This document shows positions 10,531-20,953 of a stretch of DNA of 64,000 nt, in pieces. Origin of the DNA: Trichomonas vaginalis G3 (taxonomy: Eukaryota > Parabasalia > Trichomonadida > Trichomonadidae). The stretch is taken from positions 21,777,896 to 21,841,895 of the forward strand of contig NC_067206.1 of the NCBI RefSeq assembly GCF_026262505.1, read 5' to 3'. Under the pieces are notes generated by a model. The model worked only from the letters and a program-made list of their open reading frames with translations. It was not told where the DNA came from and searched no databases. Position numbers and translations under genes: made by a program. The first letter of the stretch is position 1; each line of letters starts with the position of its first letter.

Positions 10531-11488
10531 TACTTTCACTTTGTTCTACTCTTTTCTTCTTCTTTGGTGTCGCTTTTGGTAACTTGCCCTCTGCTTCAAG
10601 TTGTTGTTGCTGAACTATTTCTTCCATGTCTGGTTGTATCTGAACTTCTTCCTGTGGAGTTTCTTGTACCTCATCTGCTGGCATTTCATATATTCCGATA
10701 CCGTTTTCAACAAGTTCCCTATCTAAGTCATCCGGACTCATAAACCTTTCTTCTTTCGTTCCGTCTCTATTTTTTACGCTTTTCATTACCTTTTGCATAG
10801 CCGCGTCGTTATTTTTACTTTCTTGTGCTAAGTTTTCATACTGTACGGTTTGGTTTTGCAACTGTAAAAGTTTTTCTGCCTTTACATTTGCTTCAACTTC
10901 TTTTTTATACTCATCGCTATCCATATATGTCTTCAGGGCTTTTTGTTTTATTTCTTCATCTTTCAGTACTTTATATCGAGTAGTATGGTTTTTCAAATTT
11001 ATGACATCTTGTTCCATTTTTGCTACTTCTGCTGCTTTTTCTGACACTTTTTTCGCATATTCCTCTGTACTTAGTTCTTTCAGTTGTTCTTCTTTCTTCT
11101 TTTTCTCTACGTTTAACTCATTGAGTTTCTTTGTGTGTCTGTCGTATTCTAGTTTCTTGTCGTTTTCACATATTTGCTTCTGTATGTCTATGTTTGACTT
11201 TTTGACATCTGCTATTTGATTTTTGAGTGAACTCAAATTCATTTGACTTTGAGGGTTATATGCTGTTCCACCATAGCCTGCCATTTTCGCTAAAAGTGCC
11301 GCTCTTAAACCTCCACTCTGTGCACCAACAACTCGGTTTAAAAGCATAGGATTGCTTGACATTTGTTGCAACATAGTGGGGTCATTCAGCATTTGTTGTT
11401 GCAACTGTTGTTGTGGTGTTAGTCTTACTATTGGATGTTTCAATGCTCTCTTCCTCTTACGTATATTCTTACGTAGCTTACGTGGCAT
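10457..11488 (-). pseudogene. Basic coiled-coil structural gene (copy A)
   Basis: Strongly basic N-terminus (MPRKLRKNIRKRKRALKHP), then a Gln/Met-rich stretch and a long Lys/Glu coiled coil, as at 17560 and 47355. The copy is broken and rearranged relative to B and C, and its end runs into the 37-bp array. The basic start could bind DNA in a core-protein-like manner; that is inference only. Confidence 0.6.
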
Positions 11489-11584
11489 TTAAGTGAAGTT
11501 AAAAAGCGGCTTTTGACAGATGTTTATATGACACTTTTTCCGGTTTATAGGACCTCTCTCATATTCTATCTTATCGTATCTAAA

Positions 11585-11970
11585 CTCATCGTAAAGACTT
11601 TGTCATGAACTTTCTTGTAAATGTTTTGTAAAGACTTTGTCATGAACTTTCTTGTAAATGTTTTGTAAAGACTTTGTCATGAACTTTCTTGTAAATGTTT
11701 TGTAAAGACTTTGTCATGAACTTTCTTGTAAATGTTTTGTAAAGACTTCTTCGTCAATGTTTTGTAAAGACTTTGTCATGAACTTTCTTGTAAATGTTTT
11801 GTAAAGACTTCTTCGTCAATGTTTTGTAAAGACTTCTTCGTCAATGTTTTGTAAAGACTTTGTCATGAACTTTCTTGTAAATGTTTTGTAAAGACTTCTT
11901 CGTCAATGTTTTGTAAAGACTTTGTCATGAACTTTCTTGTAAATGTTTTGTAAAGACTTTGTCATCGTAA
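11585..11970. repeat. Second 37-bp tandem array (copy A)
   Basis: About ten units of the same 37-bp family, including variants with CTTCTTCGTCAATG. Sits between the first structural gene and the element end. Copies B and C have no array here. Confidence 0.8.
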
Positions 11971-12081
11971 AGACTTTGTCCTCTAACCATCTCATAACGG
12001 TTTCCAAACCACTTTTATCGGATGTAAAGTAAAAGCATGGATGGTTATGTAAAACGTCTAAAGTTTCTAAAGAGTCTCTCA
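11971..12081 (-). pseudogene. Fragment of the D12-class methyltransferase gene (copy A end)
   Basis: Matches part of the methyltransferase region of copy B (about 39880-39987) at very high identity. It lies next to the tandem array, at the end of A opposite to where the gene sits in B. This suggests exchange between element ends. Confidence 0.7.
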
Positions 12082-12359
12082 AAGTATATTTCTTTGAACG
12101 CCCGTAACTTTGAGAAGCGACGATAGTCCCTTACTTGTCGGTTTTGTAAAATAACCATCCTATCTTGTTAAGACTTCCTGGACTGTTGTCAAAATGTCAT
12201 GTTGTCTCATTTTTTCAGAGAAGTTCGTTTAACCGAGGGACCGAGGGACCGAGGGACCTGGTGACGTAGCGACGATAGACCCTTACTTGTCCGGACATAG
12301 TTCTACTATTTTGAGTCCTCTACCGAAAAGTCAACAGCAACGACTTTCAAAAATTTTTA
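12082..12359. repeat. Subterminal region of copy A
   Basis: Contains the module with three CGAGGGAC units (12182-12261), then GACGTAGCGACGATAGACCC and CTTACTTGTCCGG, which recur inverted at the left of copy B (about 17351-17385) and at the right of B. About 12297-12355 is also matched, inverted, at 17290-17345, so the shared subterminal repeat is longer than the conserved tip. No gene. Confidence 0.65.
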
Positions 12360-12391
12360 GGGCTAGAAGGCACGAAGTGCCTGGGAAGCCC
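12360..12391. repeat. Terminal-type hairpin, GGCAC variant
   Basis: Two-step hairpin: outer GGGCT/AGCCC, inner AGGCAC-GAA-GTGCCT. Same layout as the terminal hairpins at 12446, 16135, 40861 and 47281, but with a different inner stem that still pairs. Confidence 0.6.
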
Positions 12392-12445
12392 GCTACACCC
12401 AAAAAAACCTCATTTTATACTTCATTGCATACTAAACATCTTCAA

Positions 12446-12476
12446 GGGGGTAGAGGGGCGCAGCCCTGGAACCCCC
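12446..12476. repeat. Terminal hairpin of copy A
   Basis: Outer stem GGGGGT/ACCCCC with inner AGGG/CCCT, preceded by ATACTAAACATCTTC and followed by AATACC and a T run. This is the right-hand tip of copy A. Read outward-in it starts AGGTATTGGGG, compatible with the 5'-AG start usual for Polintons. Confidence 0.6.
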
Positions 12477-12498
12477 AATACCTTTTTTTTTTAGTGAT

Positions 12499-13230
12499 TG
12501 TTATAGACCGAAAATAGATTTTTTCGGTTTTCTCTTCAAATAATTGAAAGAATGATACTATTATAGGTTTATTATATTATATAGCATATAATCATGCTAT
12601 AGCCGAAAATTATAAGTTTTGAGAAGATTGAATATAACACAAATAAATTTGAATGTAAGTTAAATTGCTTGTTGTTTTTAATAGTTATTCAATGAGAAAT
12701 CCACTTTTGCAAAATTCAAATTGAATGATTGAAAGAACAGAAAAAGTCATTCTTTTCAATTTCGAATATGTTTCATTGTATTTATAATTATATGGCAAAT
12801 AAGATATTTAAACTTGATTTTTGAAGGAAAATTCACAAAATTGAATAAATTCAAATAATTTTTATTCAAAAATAAACTAGTTATTTGAGTTTAATACTAA
12901 TTATCTATTCAAACTACAAAGTTTGTAATTTAAAATATTTTGTGAGATCAGATTGAATTAATTCAAGGTTCTTTTCAATTAATATTAATGACCATATTAC
13001 GCATTTTCGAACATTCTAAACCAAATATATAAAAATGGGAGACGAATGTTAAATTTGCTAGACATGGGGGAGTTGTCTGCAAAGTTTTAGCTCTTATCTC
13101 TAACAAAAAATTAATTTTTTAAAAAAAGACCGAATACGTTTCACAGCGAGAAAAAAATAAAAGGCAAGATAGAATTTTCTAGACATAAAGAAGTTGTTTA
13201 CCGAGTTTTAGCTCTTATCTCTAACAAAAA
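12499..13230 (+). repeat. Left terminal inverted repeat of the IS481-like element
   Basis: Inverted counterpart of 15130-15912, including the GACCGAAAATAGATTTTTTC tip and a long AT-rich body. No gene. Confidence 0.75.
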
Positions 13231-13556
13231 ATTAATTTTTAAAAAAAAGACCGAATACGTTTCACAGCGAGAAAAAAAAAAAGGCAAGATAGAATTTTCT
13301 AGACATAAAGAAGTTGTTTACCGAGTTTTAGCTCTTATCTCTAACAAAAAATTAATTTTTTAAAAAAAGACCGAATACGTTTCACAGCGAGAAAAAAATA
13401 AAAGGCAAGATAGAATTTTCTAGACATAAAGAAGTTGTTTACCGAGTTTTAGCTCTTATCTCTAACAAAAAATTAATTTTTAAAAAAAAGACCGAATACG
13501 TTTCACAGCGAGAAAAAAATAAAAGGCAAGATAGAATTTTCTAGACATAAAGAAGT
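13128..13556. repeat. 120-bp subterminal direct repeats
   Basis: Between three and four head-to-tail units of 120-121 bp starting at 13128, 13249, 13369 and 13490, each with GACCGAATACGTTTCACAGC and TAGCTCTTATCTCTAAC. The right end of the element has about one unit (15130-15290). The difference in number suggests unequal expansion on the left. They may be transposase-binding sites. Confidence 0.8.
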
Positions 13557-13975
13557 TTTCTACCAAGTGTCAGCTGTTACTTCTTCTCAATACTGATATA
13601 AAATAAAAATCTTTATTATTTATTTAACCTTTATTGTTTCATTAAACTTCATTTATTTTATATTATAGTTTTATTCTTTTAGCTACTTGTAAAATAATCT
13701 AATTTTATATCATCATTTTACCGGATTATTCTTCAGTACATCGATTGTGTATCTAAAATAATATTATTATCCTTATTCTGTTTTTTCCAAAATTCTTTTA
13801 AATATCTTTTTTGGTTAGATTACTTTATACTTTTTACTTTTATTTTTTAATTTCAAAAAAAATTTGGTGATTGTTCTATTCTGTTACAATGTGCATTATC
13901 ATATTCTAATGAATTATTCATTACATACATTTAAAAAAACTTGTTAAAAATGAAATTAAAAAATTATGTTTATTA

Positions 13976-14971
13976 TTACGCTGTGAATGTGTCAACAGCG
14001 GTCATGCCTGTATCTGTATCCCATATTTGCCACAACCTTTCTGTATCTGCATTTGTGTATTTCGGTTTCAGCTGATACATTTGATTTGGCGTGTAATTTG
14101 TTCCAGTTAATGGATTAATTGGGAGATCTTCATGCGGTGTGTTATTATTGTACTCCCAAATAAAGGCAGGAATAGCCTGAATGCTTTGGCAGCGCTCCAA
14201 TGGCGGCCAGAATCTCTCAATCTTCCCATTTTGGTAGGGAGAATGAGAGTCTGTATGCCGCCATTGGACGCCCCAAAGATCAAGTAGATCTTGAAAGGCG
14301 CCCCTATTTTCTGAACAGTTGTCGGTCCAGAAACAATAAGGGGCGCCAAATTCAATGAAGGCGGAAGCCGCAACGTTCGCTGTCGTCGCTGCCAGCATAT
14401 CTGGTATTTGTATACACGCTAGGACTTTGCGGCTAAAATCGTCGATTATGCCATAAATATACTGGCCACGAACACCCCTAAAATAATGAACATCTGCGTG
14501 CCAGATAAGATTGGGTGAAAGCGCCCAATATCTTACTGCTGTTTCTGGCCCGGCATGCTCTAATCGCGTCTTGGTGAAATGATTTTCTTTGAAGTATCTG
14601 CGTACTTCTCTATAAGATACATCAATTTGTTGTAATTTCAAACGTTTCCATTGTTTTGTTTGACCACAGGGAAAGGCCCGGTGGTCATGTATCACAGCAA
14701 GAGCTTTGATTTGGTCGTAGGGATTGACCCTACGACCTTTCTTGCCTTTAGGCAATGGGATATTCTGTAAGCTAAATTGATTTTGTAAAAAAGATTTTGA
14801 AACATCTAAATATTTGAAATCATTTGATTGAAGGGTTGGGGCGATGGGAACATGGGTGCAAGCTTCTTCCCATGTCATTTTACCTTCTTCAATCTGATTG
14901 GAAATACCAATTAGGTAAATTCGATCGACATACCCTTTGTAAGGATTCATTCTAATGAAGTACGTTAACAA
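13976..14971 (-). CDS. IS481-like DDE transposase
   Basis: 331 aa, uninterrupted. Residues 80-135 hold a helical DNA-binding-type segment (VNPYDQIKALAVIHDHRAF...VSYREVRRYFKEN). The RNase H-like core carries the catalytic triad at D160 (WHADVHYF), D217 (FWTDNCSENRG) and E252 (NGKIERFW), with 34 residues between the second Asp and Glu, plus IDDFSRKVLA after the first Asp as in IS481/IS3 and retroviral-type integrases. The start may be Met1 or Met8. Its GC content is visibly higher than its surroundings. No strong second domain is seen. The element looks potentially autonomous; activity is inference. Confidence 0.8.
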   Translation of the reverse strand: MLTYFIRMNPYKGYVDRIYLIGISNQIEEGKMTWEEACTHVPIAPTLQSNDFKYLDVSKSFLQNQFSLQNIPLPKGKKGRRVNPYDQIKALAVIHDHRAFPCGQTKQWKRLKLQQIDVSYREVRRYFKENHFTKTRLEHAGPETAVRYWALSPNLIWHADVHYFRGVRGQYIYGIIDDFSRKVLACIQIPDMLAATTANVAASAFIEFGAPYCFWTDNCSENRGAFQDLLDLWGVQWRHTDSHSPYQNGKIERFWPPLERCQSIQAIPAFIWEYNNNTPHEDLPINPLTGTNYTPNQMYQLKPKYTNADTERLWQIWDTDTGMTAVDTFTA

Positions 14972-15129
14972 TCAAAATATTCTATAAGTGTCTAGTATGG
15001 AATTCAAAAGAATAAAGAAAATGGTAACGTAAATAAACGTATTATGAAATAATTTATAATTAAAATGAAAAAAAAGAAAAAATAATAAGTAAAGTGACTG
15101 GAAATGAAAATGAAAATCAGTGTACAGTT

Positions 15130-15912
15130 TTATTTTTTTCTCGCTGTGAAACGTATTTGGTCTTTTTTTTAAAAATTAATTTTTTGTTAGAGATAAGAGC
15201 TAAAACTCGGTAAACAACTTCTTTATGTCTAGAAAATTCTATCTTGCCTTTTATTTTTTTCTCGCTGTGAAACGTATTCGGTCTTTTTTTAAAAAATTAA
15301 TTTTTTGTTAGAGATAAGAGCTAAAACTTTGCAGACAACTCCCCCATGTCTAGCAAATTTAACATTCGTCTCCCATTTTTATATATTTGGTTTAGAATGT
15401 TCGAAAATGCGTAATATGGTCATTAATATTAATTGAAAAGAACCTTGAATTAATTCAATCTGATCTCACAAAATATTTTAAATTACAAACTTTGTAGTTT
15501 GAATAGATAATTAGTATTAAACTCAAATAACTAGTTTATTTTTGAATAAAAATTATTTGAATTTATTCAATTTTGTGAATTTTCCTTCAAAAATCAAGTT
15601 TAAATATCTTATTTGCCATATAATTATAAATACAATGAAACATATTCGAAATTGAAAAGAATGACTTTTTCTGTTCTTTCAATCATTCAATTTGAATTTT
15701 GCAAAAGTGGATTTCTCATTGAATAACTATTAAAAACAACAAGCAATTTAACTTACATTCAAATTTATTTGTGTTATATTCAATCTTCTCAAAACTTATA
15801 ATTTTCGGCTATAGCATGATTATATGCTATATAATATAATAAACCTATAATAGTATCATTCTTTCAATTATTTGAAGAGAAAACCGAAAAAATCTATTTT
15901 CGGTCTATAACA
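15130..15912 (-). repeat. Right terminal inverted repeat of the IS481-like element
   Basis: Inverted match to the left end, ending CGGTCTATAACA, and including one copy of the 120-bp subterminal unit next to the transposase side. Confidence 0.75.
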
Positions 15913-16125
15913 GTATCAGTGAGTGATCCAGATATTTAAGATATTTACAAAAAATTTATTAATTTGATTAACAAATTTTAATCAAAATAGCAAAAATCTA
16001 TTTGATAGCTGTATGCAAACAATAATTTTTATTTCAAGCAAAATCAATTATTTTCATCTCAACGTATAAAATTGTCAATTTTATGAGAATAAATTTAAAA
16101 TCTCATGAAATATAAAGGAGAGTAA
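15913..16125. other. Host-like DNA shared with 42098-42310
   Basis: About 210 bp (GTATCAGTGAGTGATCC to GGAGAGTAA) that recurs in the same orientation inside the host-like segment between B and C. It directly abuts the left end of copy B. AT-rich, no gene. Confidence 0.8.
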
Positions 16126-16134
16126 AAAAAAAGT

Positions 16135-16167
16135 GGGGCTTCCAGGGGCTGCGCCCCTTCTAGCCCC
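16135..16167. repeat. Left terminal hairpin of copy B
   Basis: Outer GGGGCT/AGCCCC, inner AGGGGC-TGC-GCCCCT, preceded by an A run and followed by GAAGATGTTTAGTATA. Inverted counterpart of 40861-40891. Confidence 0.65.
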
Positions 16168-16209
16168 GAAGATGTTTAGTATAAAATGAAGTTTTTATTC
16201 GGAAAATTG

Positions 16210-17123
16210 TTAGTCTTCTGGTGTGAATTCGGAGGACTCTTCTTGGATAGAGTCTTGTATTTCCTCCTCTTCTTCTTCCTCCATTGCTTCTGGGAAGAAG
16301 CCTTCTTCTGGGTCGAAAACATTATATAATGTGTAATTGAATGACACATTATATCTTTCTTTGAGTTCGCTCCTGACAAAGAACTTAGTTCCAGGAATAC
16401 AGAAGACTTCTGTGCGTTGGAAAAGCTGATGTCCTGGAACAAATTTGGCAATTAGAGACTTCTTTTTTCCGAAGTGTTCAGGAGTTTCCATGACGACAGT
16501 AACAACATCTCCATCTGCGAGGTCTTGTTGTTGTTCGGAAAGGTAAAGAGCAATGATATGAATGGTTGCTGCGTTGAATTCGAGAAAGTCGAATTCAAAT
16601 TGTGTTGTCGTATAGCATTCAAACCATTTTGTACAGTTGTCTCCGAACTCGTCAATGTATTCATCTTGGTCATATCCGTAACTAAAGACTTGGAATTCGG
16701 CAATTCTCTTGTCGAATGACCGTTGCATGTAACGAGGAAGATTTTGACGAACTTGGTATAAGTTCTCAACATTATAAGCTTAGTAAATGTTGGAAAATAC
16801 TGAACTAAGACATCGCTAAGCTCAATTGGACTTGGAATTGTCTTAGTAAGTTCAATTGAACTAGCAATTGCTTTGTTCAGAACTTCACAGAACTGAGTAT
16901 TGTATATAGCGTCTGGTTGTGTGTTTTCTTCGGCGTCTTTGAGATATTTAGAGCAAATTTGTTGAAGAATTTCTCTTAATTCGCTGTTAGACTTTTTGGT
17001 GGTTATTCTAACAGCTGTGCCAGTTCTTGGAGGTTGTGGGGCTTTGGCTTTGGTTAGCGGTTGAGAATTGTTAATGTTGGCTTCCATTAGACAAAAATGA
17101 ACTGTTTTTTTCGGACTACTCAT
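16210..17123 (-). pseudogene. Unrecognised cargo gene at the left end of copy B
   Basis: A coding-like region reading leftward. The start (MSSPKKTVHFCLMEAN) is followed by a basic, Pro/Thr-rich stretch. The downstream part ends in a very acidic tail (EEEEEEE, then EESSEFTPED). No family recognised. It lies between the terminal hairpin and the subterminal repeat, a place that is empty at the other ends, so it is probably captured cargo; it could also be a host gene caught by a rearrangement. Broken. Confidence 0.4.
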
Positions 17124-17559
17124 AGAAAAGTTTAAAATAAACCGTTTTCGTCAACGGTAACCCCCTCTATTTTTTTATTTTATTTAATAGTTACCGTTGG
17201 CAAACCGTTCCATCTCAAATATTGAATGAACTATAAACGTTTTTTGTTTTCTATATATACTTTTTTGTCCAACGGTAAAACTTTTTACACAACGGTTTTT
17301 GAGAGTCGTCGCCATTGACTTTTTTGTAGAGCACTCAAAATAGTACAGCTTTGTCCGGACAAGTAAGAGTCTATCGTCGCTACAGGAAAAGTTACGGGCG
17401 TTCCAAGGAAGTATACTTTGAGAAGACTTTCCCCCTTATAGAATGAGATAGGACGGTTATTTTACAAAACTGACAACACTTTGACCGAGTAGTTTTTTGT
17501 GCTGAACAAAAAGTGTCATATAAACATCTGTCAAAAACCGCTTTTTAACTTCACTTAAA
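17124..17559. repeat. Left subterminal region of copy B
   Basis: No gene. The first part (17140-17290) is AT-rich with several AACGGT words. From 17290 it matches the right subterminal region of copy A in inverse orientation, including GTCCGGACAAGTAAGAGTC (about 17351). The end (AAACCGCTTTTTAACTTCAC) precedes the first structural gene and is also where copy C resumes after its terminal hairpin. Confidence 0.6.
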
Positions 17560-20500
17560 ATGCCACGTAAGCTACGTAAGAATATACGTAAGAGGAAGAG
17601 AGCATTGAAACATCCAATAGTAAAACTGACACCACAACAACAGTTGCAACAACAAATGCTGAATGACCCCACTATGTTGCAACAAATGTCAAGCAATCCT
17701 ATGCTTTTAAACCGAGTTGTTGGTGCACAGAGTGGAGGTTTAAGAGCGGCACTTTTAGCGAAAATGGCAGGCTATGGTGGAACAGCATATAACCCTCAAA
17801 GTCAAATGAATTTGAGTTCACTCAAAAATCAAATAGCAGATGTCAAAAAGTCAAACATAGACATACAGAAGCAAATAAGTGAAAACGAAAAGAAACTAGA
17901 ATATGACAGACACACAAAGAAACTCAATGAGTTAAACGTAGAGAAAAAGAAGAAAGAAGAACAACTGAAAGAACTAAGTACAGAGGAATATGCGAAAAAA
18001 GTGTCAGAAAAAGCAGCAGAAGTAGCAAAAATGGAACAAGATGTCATAAATTTGAAAAACCATACTACTCAATATAAAGTACTGAAAGATGAAGAGATAA
18101 AACAAAAAGCCCTGAAGACATATATGGATAGCGATGAGTATAAAAAGGAAGTTGAAGCAAATGTAAAGGCAGAAAAACTTTTACAGTTGCAAAACCAAAC
18201 CGTACAGTATGAAAACTTAGCACAAGAAAGTAAAAATAACGACGCAGCCATGCAAAAGGCAATGAAAAGCGCAGAATATATAAAAGCTAACAATGACTGG
18301 TTAGATGCCCAAGCCAACGCTAAAGCAGCCCAGCTTATAGGGTCAATAAGGACAAAAATACAAGCGGATGAAGACAGTTCAAATGAAGCTTTAACGAATG
18401 CTGACTTTAAGAACGCCTTCGAAGCTCTTCATAGTAAGGTGAAACAAGTGAACGATTTCTCATCTGGAAAGAAACTGAAGTCTGAAGGTTTCGACAAAGA
18501 GTTAAAAGAAGTAGCACAAAATATGACGAAAATAACAGATGCAGCAACGAGACAGGCAGTTCAAAGTGCCTATGACGCCGTTAGAGCAACTGTTGTGAAA
18601 AGTCAATAAAAAGAGTTACAACAGACCAAAACAGACCTAGTAAATGCTTTCTTAAAAACGAAAAGTCAGGTAGGACATTACGCTGCAGATGGAACATATG
18701 TGCCAGCTGGTGGAACTTATATACCAGCTGGTGGAACTTATATACTAGCTAATGGAACTTATATACCACCAAACCCTCCAAGAGAAGCACCTGCACCAGG
18801 ACTACCTAACACATTTACATCGTCACATGGACACAGACACAGGCATGCACCAAAACCAACACAACAACAACAACAACAACCAGCACAGCAACCAACAGTT
18901 CAAAACCCTGCACAACAACCACCTCCACAACCAGCACAACAACCAACAGTTCAAAACCCTGCACAACAACCACCTCCACAACCAGCACAACAACCACAAA
19001 CAGAGCAAGGACATAAAAGAAGTAGAGAACAAGGAAACCAAGAATTCTTAAAAATGCTTAAAGAAGACTATGGTTACCCAGATACTATTGACTTTAGTGA
19101 CAGATATAAAGAAGCTATTCGAAAGTTCAATGAAGGAAATACTGACCCGAACCTATTTAGCTTTATGGCTCAACACCAAATCGGATATAATTTCAAACCT
19201 GGAAAATACAAGCTCGCTAAGGGATATGATTTAATAGCATATCATCCAAATGACATGAACGAATTTACTCCGAGATATTTGGTGTCAGAGCTAAATGACA
19301 ATTCAACTATCTTCATGAAACGCGTAAAAAATAGAGACGGAACGAAAGAACAAAGGCTTATGAATGCGAATGACTTAAATAGGGAACTTGTTGAAAACGG
19401 TATCGGAATATATGAAATGCCAGCAGATGAGGTACAAGAAACTCCACAGGAAGAAGTTCAGATACAACCAGACATGGAAGAAATAGTTCAGCAACAACAG
19501 CTAGAAGAGCCTGAAGGAAACGAACAAGTCCTTCCTTTGGAAACTAACTTCACAGAACTAGATGAAGATTTTGAACAGCCGAAAAATCTTGACCCTCAAC
19601 AAGAGTATGCGGAGAATATGGAATATTTCCAAGAATCTAAAAAAAATTCGGCTGACATAGTAGAAGAATATCGAAAAATGTTCACCGACATACAAAAGAC
19701 TCCAACATCAGATGAAAATATTCAGCATAGAATGGAAGTACTGAAAGAAAATGTACACAAATACAACAACCCTTTTTACTTACGAGCATTTAACGTTCAA
19801 TCTTTGGATGAACTCGGTGAAGATAAAAGGTTAAATTTCAAGAAAACATATAGAAATGAAACATTGTTTAAAGTTCATTCAGAACCTAGCCAAGATGGAA
19901 ACAAACCTACTTTTGTTTCTGCAGACGATGGAACTACAATGAGATGGGGTCATAAAGCTAACCCGGATAGGTGGTTCATAAACTTACAACCACAATTCCA
20001 AGAAGTTGTAGACGCAATGGAAGTCAATGGTGAACGAGATATAGCTGGTATTTTAAGCGCGGCTTTAATGCCATTGAAAGATATGAAACATGCAGATATT
20101 TTGGACCAGTATGAAATGAACATGGCTGATGGAAATATAACACCTGACGTTCTAGAACATTTATCTCAAAGAACTACACAGAACCATAGAGATGGTATAT
20201 TTGGTGAAGAGTTTAGAAAGAAAGTTAGGGAGGGAGAAGGAAGAGAACCTATTGTACATGACCTTGCAAACGAAAGTTTACAAAATGTCATAAAAACTTA
20301 CTTTGCAGACAATGAACTGAGAAGGGATGAATATTTAAGAAAACTCAAATGGACAGTACCAAATGAAATGTTAGTATTGAAAAACATGTTCCTTGACAAA
20401 ATAAAACCAACTACAGAAATAAATGACGCAAGACTGAAACGTTGGGTAAAAGCTTTCCCATTCACAAAAGATATTGTTGGTAACATGGAAAGAAAACCAG

Positions 20501-20886
20501 AATGGCTACAAAAACATATATTTGGAAACAAGCTTATTCCATATGGACAAGCTCTGTTTGAAGAGCTTGAACCGGAAACTCAGGAAAGAGTCATGCAAAC
20601 AATACGCGAAGACTCAAATACAAACTATGACAAACTCTTTCTAGGATATAGGTTACCTGAGATGGGCGACCAGAGCCCAAAGGCAAAAAGGACATGGGAA
20701 ATTTACAACATACTAGATGAACATGAGGCAAAGATGCAACAACTTGAAGCAGAGGGCAAGTTACCAAAGCGACACCAAAGAAGAAGAGTAGAACAAAGTG
20801 AAAGTAGTGAAGAAGTAACTTCATCTAGTGAAAGTAGTGGCAATGAAGGAAAAAGAAGAGTTAGAACTCAGTCAGGAAGAAAGTAA
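17560..20886 (+). pseudogene. Basic coiled-coil / Pro-Gln-rich structural gene region (copy B)
   Basis: The region opens with a highly basic N-terminus (MPRKLRKNIRKRKRAL), then Gln-rich sequence, a GLRAALLAKMAGYGG segment and a long Lys/Glu coiled coil. The second half has GTY-P-AGG repeats, 51-bp Pro/Gln repeats (about 18860-18990), a globular part and a Ser/Glu-rich end. Copy C has the same arrangement. First gene of the capsid cluster; a core or minor structural role is inference. TTAAA stands directly before the ATG. Confidence 0.55.
18860..18995 (+). repeat. 51-bp Pro/Gln coding repeats (copy B)
   Basis: Units encoding TVQNPAQQPPPQPAQQP. B has two units; C has three at 48690-48845. In-frame length variation between otherwise near-identical copies. 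Confidence 0.8.
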
Positions 20887-20953
20887 AGCTTGGTCCACGT
20901 GGGTTCTATTATGACACATAAATCCAACTATTCTATATTTTTACCCATATGAA

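Larger units (their letters stand above)
1..12492 (-). mobile_element. Polinton/Maverick copy A (partial, reversed)
   Basis: This is the structural half of a Polinton. From its terminal repeat at the right it reads leftward through a basic structural protein, major capsid, small genes, capsid-like protein, helicase, packaging ATPase, KilA-N and T5orf172-like genes, and a 304-aa protein cut by the window edge. Gene order and sequence match copies B and C closely, so it is a young fossil. The visible part has roughly seven breaks, though several frames look whole (major capsid, the 193-aa and 76-aa proteins). Two 37-bp tandem arrays lie near the right end. Family assignment rests on the co-occurrence of capsid, packaging ATPase and helicase genes, with polymerase and integrase in copy B. 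Confidence 0.85.
12499..15912 (-). mobile_element. IS481-like DNA transposon
   Basis: A 3.4-kb transposon bounded by inverted repeats that begin TGTTATAGACCGAAAATAG and run about 780 bp (right 15130-15912; left from 12499). The ends are almost identical, so the insertion is recent. One transposase gene lies between them. Repbase recognises IS481-like eukaryotic elements from Trichomonas; I assign this by the DDE pattern, not by search. No clear target-site duplication is seen: the left flank is the T run of Polinton A, the right flank is host-like DNA. Confidence 0.75.

Noticed and set aside
12287-12517. Small frame across the Polinton A tip
   Set aside because: Runs through the subterminal repeat and hairpins; no coding features.
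17457-17696. Cysteine-rich frame antisense to the first structural gene
   Set aside because: Antisense shadow of the Gln-rich coding stretch; recurs at 47306 for the same reason.
18815-19041. Val/Leu-rich antisense frames over the Pro/Gln repeats
   Set aside because: Shadow of low-complexity coding repeats; the same occurs at 48622-48881.
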